Part shown: piece by piece, positions 13,301 through 25,100 of the stretch
How positions within the stretch are numbered: position 1 is the first letter of the stretch
How the letters are laid out: every line of letters begins with the position of its first letter
NCBI GenBank assembly: GCA_029582165.1
Contig: CM055871.1
Location: 54,218,112-54,282,111 of the forward strand
Length of the DNA: 64,000 bases
Direction: 5' to 3'
Origin: Portulaca oleracea
Lineage: Eukaryota; Streptophyta; Magnoliopsida; Caryophyllales; Portulacaceae
Position numbers and translations under genes: made by a program
The notes under the pieces: generated by a model
What the model was told of the DNA's origin: nothing
Database searches by the model: none
The model's input: the letters and a program-made list of their open reading frames with translations, nothing else

Positions 13301-13449
13301 TAAAAATGTATCATTTAAAATCATAAAAATATAAATTTTAAACAATTCAACACGATTATTATCCATGTTAATGCAAGACAGATACCAAAATAGAAAGATC
13401 TTGAATAACGAAAAAGAAAAACGATAAAGTCATAATTATTGGGCATGTC

Positions 13450-13880
13450 TCATTAAAGTCTAGCAGTGGCAAATATTCGGATTCATGTCATTTCGAGTTG
13501 ATCAATTCGGACATTCGGATAAGATCCCCAAGCCCGAACCCTGTCGGAATTTGAAATTCGGACAATTTGCAATGTGCGAACCCGAATATGCCAAACCCGA
13601 ATTTATACTAATTTACACACGATTTCAGTATTTTCTCTGAATTTTAAATTTGGGTTAGGGTTCGGACATTGTCCGAGTATATCCGGACTTGAATTCGACA
13701 CAAAATTCGAACAAACTAATTTTCTAACTCCACATCCAAACCTGACTCGATTTTGAATTCAGACATGCTGTATTGTTCCAATTTTTAAATTTGGACAAAC
13801 AACTAATATCCAAACCCAAATTTTTAATTCGGATCGAAAAGTTCGAACATTATTTGAATCGGACACAGAATTTTTACCGG
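13450..13880. repeat. Degenerate TTCGGA/CCGAA-word island
   Basis: This stretch is dominated by short, irregularly spaced words such as TTCGGAC, CCGAACCC, AAACCCGAA and ATTCGGA. There is no fixed period. Similar islands recur through the window in both orientations. It ends just before the photolyase promoter region. Confidence 0.6.
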
Positions 13881-13996
13881 CCCAACTAGAGTCCACTCAA
13901 GAATTTGCCGCCAAATAAATGTGAGCAATCCATGTAACTAATCCTTTAAAAAAAGTGCGAAAACCTAACGACCTAATCCAGCCACCGTTATCCGGA

Positions 13997-14002
13997 CACG
14001 TG
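13997..14002. promoter_or_regulatory. G-box (CACGTG) upstream of the photolyase gene
   Basis: A perfect palindromic CACGTG lies in the context GACACGTGTC, 189 bases upstream of the photolyase ATG. G-boxes bind bZIP and bHLH factors such as HY5, which is known to drive light- and UV-B-induced photolyase expression in plants. The location fits such a role, but binding is inferred. A TCC-repeat, pyrimidine-rich stretch at about 14085-14120 probably lies in the 5' UTR. Confidence 0.5.
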
Positions 14003-14190
14003 TCGACCATCCATTTATCCACGTACGTAACTCCAAATCCACAAACTAAAACGTCTCTCAAAATTTTCCCTCCTTTTTTCCATTCTTTCCTCCTCCTCCT
14101 CCTCCATCTTCTTCCTCCCAAAATTCCACCAAATTTTCCCTTCGACCCGCATAAAACCCGGCCGGAAACCTCCATTAACGTCCGGCCCAG

Positions 14191-17100
14191 ATGAGCTCCC
14201 CACTCCCCGGACCCAAATCGGTCCAGCCGGGAAGGATCCGGGTAACCAAAACCGGGTCGGACCGGGTTGGCCCGGTGGTGTACTGGATGTTCAGGGACCA
14301 ACGGGTGAAGGACAACTGGGCGTTGATCCACGCCGTTGATCAGGCGAACAGGATGAACGTTCCGATTGCTGTCGCGTTTAACCTTTTTGATCGGTTCAAA
14401 GGGGCTGGGGCTCGGCAATTAGGGTTCATGTTGCGAGAGTTGAAGCAGTTGCAATCTGCCCTCGAAGTTACCCTGCAAATCCCCTTCTTCTTGTTCCAGG
14501 TATGGTTGCTTTTTAGGGTTAATTCCAGCATTATCGGTGGAGTTTGATTGTTTTGTGGTGTGTTAATGTGGGATTTGTGTTGTTGCTGATTGTGTTTGAA
14601 TGTGAGAAATTGAAGAAATGGGATGAATAGGAAAAGTGGGAATGTTTATGACCTTCAAATTGATGTGTGGGTAGCCCTTTTTTGTATAGGAATGCTGCTT
14701 GTATGGATAAGATTAGCGCTGCCAAAAGTTAATTTTGGGCCAAATTCTGGTTTGGACAACAAATTTAAGAAAACTATGGTGTCCAGATTGTGGTCAAACC
14801 GGTCAATGCAAAAATTTTGGCCGAAAAATCTATGATCATACCCGATTCTTCTACTGTGTAGGTACCCTTTTTTGTGGGTAGCAAAGTAGCCAGAAATGGG
14901 TTTAGTCGTGGGAATGTTGCTCATGTGGATAAGACTAGGTTTGTAAGTTGTAACGGGTCCAAAAATGACTAATTTCAAAATCGGGTTTAGACGACAAAAA
15001 CAAGAAAATTATGGTGCCCGGATTGTGGTTAAATCGACCAATGTGGAAATTTGGACGAAAAATCTATGATCATACTCGATTGTTCTAGGTTAAAACTAAA
15101 CTGAGTGTTCATGTCAAACATTTCCTTAACAGCCCTAGGTAAGATTGGATATGTCTAGATCTCCTTAGATCTTGTAAAAGTGAATCCACAGAAGAAGATG
15201 TTGAAAGTAGCTTGAAATGGGCTGCAACTTTCGACATCGTTTAACAGTGAGACAAGATTGTTGTCAAATTTGAGCATTGTATTATGTGGTAGTAAAATGA
15301 GCTAGCTAGTGCATCATTTTCTTTCCATATTGATCTCCTTTTGGTGGGAGGGTTTAAGACAGTTTCCTTAAGTGCATTGTTAGAGAGTTGAATTTCGAGT
15401 TTCTCGAATATTTACGCAGGGAGAAGCTGCAGAGACAATACCTAAATTCCTGCAAGAATGCGAGGCTTCCCTGTTGGTTACCGACTTTACCCCGTTAAGG
15501 GAAATTCGTAAATGCAAGGAAGAAATCTCTAAAAGAATGAGCGATTCGGTCTCAATACATGAAGTTGATGCACATAATGTGGTGCCTGTGTGGGAAGCTT
15601 CAGGTAAATTGGAGTATAGTGCAAAGACTTTGAGGGGAAAAATCAATAAGTTGCTTCCTACTTATTTGGTTGATTTTCCAACACTTGAACCTCCAAGTAG
15701 AAGATGGGGTTCTTTGCCCCCTCCACCCATTGACTGGGAAGGGCTTATTGAAGATTATGTCAAGTAAGTTGTGTGCAATGCAACAACTCCCAACTCATGA
15801 ATTTGGTTATGTCTTTGACCTTCTTTTCTTTGGGTTGAGGGTGCATTGAATCTTTGATATAGGTGAATGTAGCATATTTTGACTGAAAATTCTGACATAA
15901 TATTTCTCTTATTTCTATTGTTCGAACCTAATTTGACCTGAATCCGTCCAAATTGTCCAACCAAAAGGGTGATGGACATCAATTTTCATCCGAGTTTTGA
16001 CACTGACTGATTTGACCGACCTAAGTTTGACTAGACCCGAATGTTTGCTTGTGTGGCTAATTGTATCGAGTTAGGGTATCTCGTTTTGCAACCTTGTCAT
16101 CAACCCCACATTCTTGTTGTGGTGTCCATTGCCATTGGTTTTCTGAGAGGTCACAGAAAATGCATTTCCCCCTCTTCTTCTTGCCGAAGGAAAAGAAGAA
16201 AAGGATGAAAGTTTGAATGGTTTAAGTGTTGTGTTTAGGAGAGGGGCAGAAGTGCCTGAAGTTGATTGGTGTCAACCAGGAGAAAGTGCAGCAATGGAGG
16301 TGTTGAAAGGTGACAAAGATGGCTTCTTGACTAAGAGATTGAAGGCATATGCTACTGACTGAAACAACCCATTGAAGCCAAGGGCACTTTCTGGTCTGTC
16401 TCCTTACTTGCACTTTGGTCAGATTTCTGCGCAGCGGTGTGCTTTCGAGGCGCGCAAAGTGAGGACAGTTAGCCCTCAGGTTGGTTTGTTTGGTTGTCAT
16501 TTTCATACTGTGAATGTGATGATATTCAAAATCAGTAGCTAAAAATGTAAAAACTGTTAAAAATGATCTAGCCTGAATGACCCACCTAAAGTCAAGTAAT
16601 CAAGCCAAAAGTTTGACCCGAACTGTACCCAAAACCGAACGTTGTTGTTGGGTCTGACCCAAACCGAATGACCCAATTGTCAGGTCTATAGGAATTGTCG
16701 ATTTCTTGTTCAAAGCTTGTTCCATTGGTCAGCTATTCGAAAGCTTAACCTCAATCTATTGCTTTTTCTTTTTTCCTTGGTGATTTTGAAGTCGGTTGAT
16801 GCATTCCTGGAAGAACTAATTGTACGTAGGGAACTGGCAGACAATTTCTGCTACTACGAGCCTCAATACGACTCTCTCCTGGGTGCATGGGAATGGGCAC
16901 GGAAGACATTGATGGATCATGCTGCTGATAAAAGACCACACTTATACACGTCAGTAACACAATTACACATTCTTTTACAGCCTGCTATTCTTACTGTTTT
17001 GTACTGTCAAATATGATTCTGATTGAATCGTCTGCAGGAGGGAGCAGCTGGAGAAGGCTCAGACTTTTGATCCTGTAAGTACACTAACCGATCATCGTTC

Positions 17101-18510
17101 TACAGATTGACGAAGGATGATCCAGAGGCATTATATTCTTCAGCTTTTTGCTAGTAGCAGTAATTTTGTTGGAGAGCTTTAGCTGTGACTTTGTGAGGGT
17201 TAATGTATGGTTTTGGAATTTCAGCTGTGGAATGCCTCCCAGTTGGAGATGGTTCACCATGGCAAAATGCACGGTTTTATGCGGTTAGTAACTTTGCTTA
17301 TTCACTGCTTTAAAGCTAGCCACAGATGACCTAGTGAAATTGACCCGATCCAGAACCGAAAATGCTAAAAACATTCAACCCAAACCCGAATGACCCAACT
17401 TACCCTGACGCAATTTGACCTGAATTTATCTTATAACAGAGAAATCCGCTTTCAGCAAGTCAAACGTTTTGGACTAAGAATAAAGCGAGTTGATAATCAA
17501 CCCTAGGGGAATGACCCAACTCGAACTTAACCCAAAAAGAACTTGACCCAACCAAACCGAACCCCAAAAGAATTCCTCATTTTGCTATTCAAGTTTATTG
17601 TATCCGACCTCACCTAAATTTATCCATCGCCAAAGTTATTTGTTTTTGTAGGTCAACCGTATCGAACTAAGAATAAGTGACCCAAAATGGCCCATTTCTC
17701 AATATATACAAAATGATCCACAATGACCCGACCCAAATGATCTGATTGCGAGGCGATCCTACTGAATTCATTGTTTGTGTTGCCTGCTTCTCAATATGTT
17801 ATGTTTCACCCTACATGTCATGGTCCTCATGGAGCCTTACCTACAAATGGTACTTTCGCAGCATGTACTGGGCGAAAAAGATACTCGAGTGGACAAATGG
17901 ACCCGAGGAAGCCCTTGAAATCGCAATCTACTTGAATGACAAGGTGATCCCTTCTTCCACTACTTAATTACGATAATTGCAATTCAATTACGTGTAATTA
18001 TCTCGAGGGAGATGTCTTATCAGAAGGGTCCCTAGGAGATTTTTGTATTCCTTTTTGTATTAATTCTTGTGTGTATATTCAGTATGAGATGGACGGGAGG
18101 GACCCTAGTGGTTACGTCGGCTGCATGTGGTCTATCTGTGGTGTACACGACCAGGTTTTGCCTCCTACTACTTTTCTTACCGAACTCATATAATGACTTC
18201 TGGTGAAAATATTTGTCATATGAAATACTCCCGAATATATTATGTTAAATATTGACGGCTATAGATTCATTGTTTTTCTTTTGCCCTAGGAATTTGCACC
18301 GAAAGTAACAATGTTAATTTGTAAATGTGTTGATAGGGATGGAAAGAACGACCAATATTTGGTAAAATCCGGTACATGAACTACGAGGGTTGCAAAAGAA
18401 AATTCAACGTCGATGGATACATTTCGTATGTCAAGAGGTTGGTTGGTGAAGCGAAGAAGAGAAAGGCTGAGGCTGCCTTGTCCTGCACCGGGAAAAAGCC
18501 CCGTGCCTGA
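14191..18510 (+). CDS. PHR1: Class II CPD photolyase (deoxyribodipyrimidine photo-lyase), 9 exons, with an in-frame TGA
   Basis: The enzyme family uses FAD and light to split UV-induced cyclobutane pyrimidine dimers. Exons: 14191-14499, 15420-15763, 16239-16479, 16792-16949, 17038-17074, 17225-17283, 17862-17943, 18083-18154 and 18337-18510. All borders are GT-AG and all phases agree, giving 492 codons, close to the usual plant length of about 495. The start is the first ATG after an in-frame TAA at 14176. The N-terminal domain carries [17 protein letters not shown]. The FAD/catalytic domain carries [73 protein letters not shown] and [15 protein letters not shown]. Codon 259 (16360-16362) is TGA where the family has Arg in the T-D-R-N-N-P motif. 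This would truncate the protein to 258 residues without the FAD domain. Everything after it is intact, so the gene is a recently inactivated allele, a pseudogene in formation, or a sequencing error. Confidence 0.93.
16560..16690. repeat. Degenerate GACCC/CCGAAC-word island in photolyase intron 3
   Basis: Short irregular words such as TGACCC, ACCCGAAC, GGGTCTGACCC and CCGAATGACCC fill this part of the intron. Another such island occurs in intron 2 (about 15935-16070). No fixed period is visible. Confidence 0.55.
17330..17720. repeat. Degenerate GACCCGA-word island in photolyase intron 6
   Basis: Most of the 578-base intron between exons 6 and 7 is made of words such as TGACCCGATCC, CCCGAATGACCC, AACTCGAACTTAACCC and GACCCGACCCAAATGA. 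It resembles the islands at 3990-4140, 9200-9470, 13450-13880 and 59210-59470. Confidence 0.6.
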
Positions 18511-19168
18511 ATTGATGAGTTGAGATGAAGATTTGTATTTGCCGTTTTTTGCTATCGAGCATTAATGTTTATGAGCAGGATAGGATGGGTTAAAGTTGGG
18601 TGATAAATGCTAATGTAGAGGGAATTTTATAGCATGTTCAATGTCTCTAATGTTTGCCTGTGGGAAAACTATTGTTTAAATTTTTGCATTTTGTTGATCA
18701 AAACAACTATGCTAATAGAAGCAACACTAACGAGATGAATGGATGGACACAAATACAATCAACACTGGTTCTAGCATTGCATTCATCAAAACAACAATGC
18801 CGCAGAAATGAAGCGTTTGAGAGGATAATGAAGTTGAATCTTCTCGAAAACAATAAAATCTACAAGTAGGGATGATTCAATGTCAAGCTCTACAAAAAAG
18901 AGTGCGGATCCAATGTCAAAAATTACAGATTATTGTTGATGTAAATTTGCAACCCAGGTTAGATAAGGAGGAAAGGGTGATATCAAGATTTTCCTGATCA
19001 GGAGCTTCATCCCTGTAATTCAATCGACAGGGATTATGTCATGTCGTAAAGTATGATGCAGGCCAACCCTTTCTGAAGATGAGAGCGAAAGATTTAGGGA
19101 GGCCACGAGCGAGATGCTCCACTGAAGGTACATGGTTGTAAGAATGAATCTCTGTTATGGTTGGACGT
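18511..19168. other. Convergent intergenic region between photolyase and Sec1 genes
   Basis: The photolyase stop is at 18510 (+) and the Sec1-type gene stop is at 19169 (-), so these 658 bases hold the 3' UTRs of two convergent genes. AATAAA-like words occur near 18850. No further coding sequence was seen. Confidence 0.6.
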
Positions 19169-22100
19169 CTATATATCGAGGTCATCCAGGGAAATCTCCT
19201 TCGCCGACAACTGTTTCAATTTCTGAGGCATTTGGGGTGGGGGGGGGGGGTGTGTTAGATAATAATGAATGAAGATATTGCATCCAGTGTGGGAACCACT
19301 TAGGGTATTAGCTTTTTCAATTTTCAAAAACTTTTTTGAAATGCTTGGTAAGTAGTTTCATATGAACTTTATGAAACGAAAAACTAATTGTTAAAAAGCT
19401 CCTTAAAGTAGCCTTTTGGAATCGTGTAAACAAGCCAATTGCACTAAATGCTTTTTCTACAAACTAATTTTACCATTACTTCTCCTGCAAACAGCTAATA
19501 GCTTGTTGCCAAACAGGACCAAATTAAGAGTATAGTAAGCAAACAAATAGTCCATACCGAGATGAATTTTGCTGGATCGTCCATACTGGTTGAGCCCAGA
19601 ATGACTTCCCAGTTCAACTTTGCGGTAAGCTTATGACAAGCTCGAAGCTGAGGAGAAGAAACAAAACTATTATTTCGGACAACAAAAGTATGTGACTGCG
19701 AGGTTTCAAACCAGAAACATAATAAATCTCACTTACCTCTGATCTCGTGGCACAACCTGCAATAAAAATAAAGATACGCTTGCCCGGCCTCCTCAATTCA
19801 CTTGATACTCGCCTCAGAACTGAGTCACTATAAAGTTTTTGCAGAGCATCGAAAATTATTAGGCCATGTTGTGTAAATAGTTTTTAGCCTCAAAAGGGTC
19901 CTTTTAAGGCTATTAGCTTTTTGAACAATAACTTTTCATGGACCCAAAAAGCAAATTCTCGACAAGCTATTTGGAGTAGCTTTGTGAATTAACTTTCCAC
20001 GAAAAGCTAATTTTACCAAATACTCGTTCGATAAACAGCTTATCCAAACTTTAAGCTAATATTTGTTTACAACCTATTACAGTTGGAGAAATAGAGTATT
20101 ACGTACCTAGAATATCCATCATCGGAACTTCGAGCTCGAGCCCATGTTGGGGTTCGTCTGGACCTCATAGAATGTGCAACTGGGGTTTCTGTATACTGCA
20201 CTGATGCCGGATCATGAACTGTAGGACTTGGATCGTTCATACATGGATATTCATCCTTGGGAAGCTCTCCTTTGCTAAGTTTCTCAACAAGTTCCTGAAG
20301 AGTAAAAGCTGAGTTATATCTTTGCTCAACTACACCCTGGAGAGGTGTAAGAATGAAATGCGATGGCCACAACAATAATCAGACGTGATTTGCAGCAAGG
20401 AGGAATCCCAGACAATAGCAAGAACACTTTTAGCACGGGTCCCTCTAACACAGGGTTCGGGATCATACAGCATACATGGTAAAAGAAGGAAACGGGAGTG
20501 TCTAGCAAATAGCTTTTTGCCCTCAAAAAGTTGTTTTTGAGGCTAATAGCCTCTTGACCTTAGTCAAAAAGTTATTTGAAGTGTTTGGTAAAATAGTTTT
20601 CACAGAAGCTTTTGGGACCCAAAGAACTTCTCACAAACAACTGATTTTACCAAACACTTTTCGTGCACGCAACTAGGTGAAAACGTAATCCAAATAGATA
20701 GCTCAAACAGCTAACAGTTAGCAGCTGACTGCCAAAGAAGAATCACACTTTTGACCATGCCATAGTTGATGTTTTTTCTTCAAGGGTGGGATCCCTGAAT
20801 GTTAAGAAGATTACCTGGCTGTATCAATTACTATACGGTCTATACCTTAAGTGGTAATCAGTGGCTTTATGTAGTGATCATTTCTCCATGTTTCATGCCT
20901 TAACTGGATTGTTTTTGTATATGTACCTCTATCATTGGGTAAAAGCGCCACAATTGCCATGTTGATTCTTCGTCACTTCGGTCCTTTCTTGCGCCTTGGT
21001 TTTTCTGATTGCAGATGCAGGAATATCAGTGATGGAAGGATAAACCGAGTATAAGGAAAAAGGGCAGAGCAATCAACAAAGATTCACACCTTACTATCAA
21101 ACCTCAATGAAAATCCACCCCCTGAACTTTTCTTTGTTTCAGGAGCACCTCCAATCAATTTCAAATTAGTTACTGCGTTAATGTCTTCTTGTGATAGCTT
21201 TGCTAGCTGAACAATCCAGTAGAAGAAATTGGAAACTAAAGTTAATCACAGCCAATTTCGAACGGTGTGATTTTTACTATGGTCAAAGACTGCGTATACA
21301 ATGATGGACAAGAAATTACCTGCATCAATTTTGCGCCTTTTTCACCCTCAAATTTATCAGGATATGCGGTAGCATATACCATCAATAACCGCAATTTATT
21401 TTCAGCGCTGGCATCCTGCAGAAGAGTGTCTGATTAATATAGGAATAGGATGCGTATCAACTATCAATCATGGGTGTAAAAGTTACATTTCAAACTCCCA
21501 CCCGCAATTTATTTTCAGCGCTGGCATCCTGCAGAAGAGTGTCTGATTAATATAGGAATAGGATGCGTATCAACTATCAATCATGGGTGTAAAAGTTACA
21601 TTTCAAACTCCCACCCTTCAGTGGCTTTACCTCATTCGTCTTCAGAAAGTTGATCAGTTCTTTAGTGCCAGCATCACCAAAGACAATGTCCTGCTCCAGT
21701 TGACCAATGTCTCTAAGACCTTGCTCCCTAATAATCCGGTTGATCTTCCCAGCAATCTGTAGAAACAAACTCGTGTTATCAGCAGTGCAGTAGTGATATT
21801 ATTAAACGAAAGTGTGCTGCATGATGCGCAGTTGCCAAGCAAATAAAAGGATGAATAGGGTCCAGCAAAGGTTAAAAAAATCAGCAAAAGCTACGATAAA
21901 ATAGGATCAAATAAGAATTTGGAGCTTGGTGACATGACAACTAACCTCAACATGCAGAGAAATCCTATTAATCTGGTCACTGTACTGTGGCAAAGCCTGG
22001 ACTAACTTCTGCAAGTCACGGGTTGATAGCTCCGCACCACTGGAGGATAATTCAGACTCAGGTGAGAGACTAGAAGCTCTTGGAGGTTCTATTTATTGTT

Positions 22101-25100
22101 TTACCTCAGTCCCCAAAATACTTTCTTTCCAATAGCAAAGATGAGCAGTGACAGATTTTGTCTACGAAGATTTGCATAGAAATATCATCGACCATAAACT
22201 ATAGAAATTTAGATACTACAAAGGACAAACCAATGAGAAAATCATAGACATAACATGACTGTTCAGTGATGACCTATTGATTACTTGCAGAATTTTCCTA
22301 CTTTTTCAAACCATGCATATATAAATGTAGATGCATTGAACACAAAACCTGCAGTGCCACGAAGTGGTTGATGGTTACCATGCTGTTCTGTCGCTGTGGG
22401 ACAGTGGGAGCATTGTGAGACGCATTGTCTGGCAATGATTTGGTGGTAATCTAGCTGTGGAGGAGCACCTTGAGTTCTCTACCAGTTAGCATTATTAACT
22501 CTAATCACAACAAATCAGATTGGAATCGATAACTTTCCTATGGCTAAAATGGCTATTTGGTTTCAAAGCTGCTTCACCAGATGCCAGGCATTGTCTGGCT
22601 TGGACCAGCTGCCAAAGATGCTCAAAAAGGTTTTCTGCCATATTGGGAGAATATAAAAGGCCAGAGCTAAAACATAGGCACAAACAGGAGGGCTATGTAG
22701 GTTACTAAACAATGGCGTCCCCCAAAATTCAGTCTCACCTGTTGCTCTAGGTCAATTAATTCATTCTGCTTAGAGGTTAGCACATATCATCCAGGTGATT
22801 ACATGAGTACATACTGATATGTACATATTTGACTGCACAAAGAGCTGCAGAGGTAATTTGGGCCTACAGCAGTTATGTTTGCTTCTCCTCGTCAACAACA
22901 AATTCTGCTCTTATGAGAAGGTTCTGCGAAATCACCTTTCAGATCCAACCCCGCATATAACAATAATAGAAAAACTCTAAAAAAACATAAATGTTGCATA
23001 ATGTACAATTACCCTGACCATCATTCAGAACAAGACGAAGACATTTTTCACTATCATAAAGAAGAGATGTGGACACTAAATGATATCTCGAACCTCAAGC
23101 GTGTGTAAAGTGAGAATAAATAAGAGTTCGAGAAAAGCTTGCAAACCTTGAACCACTCTGCATTTGTGCTGCTTTGTTCTTGGATACAAAGTTGGTCATC
23201 TTTTCATGAAGCCGCTCACTAGCCTAAGAACATAGATAAAAGATCAAAACCTATGTCCATTTGTCCTGTAGGCGGTAAAGATAAGAATGAAACACACATC
23301 TGCAATATGTAAATGTCGAAGCTCCAACCAGATAGGATCATGATCCTCTAAAAAGACCTCCTTTTTCTCAGGAGGACCACCTGTTTTGCTTGGAACCTGA
23401 ATGCGATGGAACTTATCAGGGATGTAAACAAATAGAGGACCAGAAGAAAAACTGAGCATCTAAAAAAATTTAGAACAAAGAATGTGGACTAGTAAGGGAT
23501 ACCTCTTGCACATACTTATTCCCCTCCAAACTTAATAGATCATAGCACATAGCATCGTAAGTCCACTCATGTATAATAGGAGCAATCTGAAAATAGAAAT
23601 AGGATATTCAAGAAGGGCTAAATCTAACAAGCACTCTTTACAAAAACAACTAATAGAAACAGCTAATGCAAACAGTCAAAAGTGCACATCTAACAAAACA
23701 GTTAACAGCCAATAGCTGGTTGCCTAACAGGGCCATGGTCACACGTCTACATACCTGGTCAACAGACCGATCAAGAACAAGTAGTTCACATGTTTCTGTC
23801 TGAGGAAAGTTGGCGATCGTGGTTTTATACTTTGTCAAATTGTTCCAAATACACGCAGCTAGCTTTGTAGGAAGTAGATCATGATATGTTGTCACTGTTG
23901 TGGGATCTAGGGACTTGGCAGCACGGTAACGAACAAAGGGAAGCTCCTGAAGACAACATCCTGTCAGCTCCACAAAAGTCAGTGCTAGTTTCAGGATGAT
24001 TAACAAGATAATTGACCTACTCGCAAGGAGGCAAAAGCTGTTGCAACTCGAGTAGCCATCACTTGTAAACATTGGTCAACATTGCGATGGTTTTCATCAT
24101 CTCCAAAGAGCTCTTCCAGAACCATATCGTTATCAGTAACAAAAGCCTAACAAGCATTTACATGAACATGAATGGACAATGAAGTAAAAATATCAAATAA
24201 AAGATCAACAGAACTTCTGGTACCAAGAGAAGCAGCCGAATGCAATGAGTTATCTGGTGAAAGATTAGGCTACGTGCAAGATACATGCAAACATGCTGTT
24301 ATCAGAAATCAAGATAATCATGAAGCTTCAAGACCCTGCTCTATGATATCCAGGTGGTTTTAAATTTCGGTTTTCGAAATGGTTTTGTTTTTTGGTTTCT
24401 AAAAGGATTTTTTGGGGTCCGCCGGAATCACTCTCATGCACTTGCATGCATGGGAAAGGCTCCCCACATCTGGATCCCCTTAAACCCCCCTGAATTAGCA
24501 GGACTATACTGAGGTTTTGTTGTTGTTGTCGTCATCGATGTATGCTTGATTCTAAGCATGAGAAAAAGTAAATGAATAACCGTAGTTTTCCATTGACTTA
24601 GTAGTATATAATTAGAAGAAGCAGACCATGTCAATTGCGACAAAAAAACATATCCCTTAGGCCATAATAGGTAACATCTTAGCAGCTAAGGAATATGGGA
24701 GCTACAACAGCACCAAAAACGCCTACCTGACTGTCCACAGCGAAATATTCCAAGTTCATCTGCCATGATTCAGAAACAGAATTTAGTATTCATGACATGT
24801 ACTCAAAGGAACAGACCTCTCGAATACAAGACAATAACCTCACTCAGTGCTTTTATGCGGGGCAAAACTGTAGCATCTTTTTTGATATAGGCCACCAGCT
24901 CTCTACTGACAGGTGAACTGAAGAAAACAGATGCTCTGCAAGAAAAATTCAACAGACCATGTAAAATAGACACCCAAAAAAAAAAAAAAAAGAGACAAAA
25001 TGTTTGCAATGTGTTTATAGCCGCCCAGAAGGTAATCTTCTAAAGACAACCATAAGGACACTACTAGAAGAAACATGGATGACAATTAGAAGAGACATTG

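Noticed and set aside
13897..14418. Open frame of 173 codons on the minus strand over photolyase exon 1
   Set aside because: It overlaps the well-supported photolyase exon and promoter in antisense and has a low-complexity basic stretch from the TCC repeat; no family similarity.
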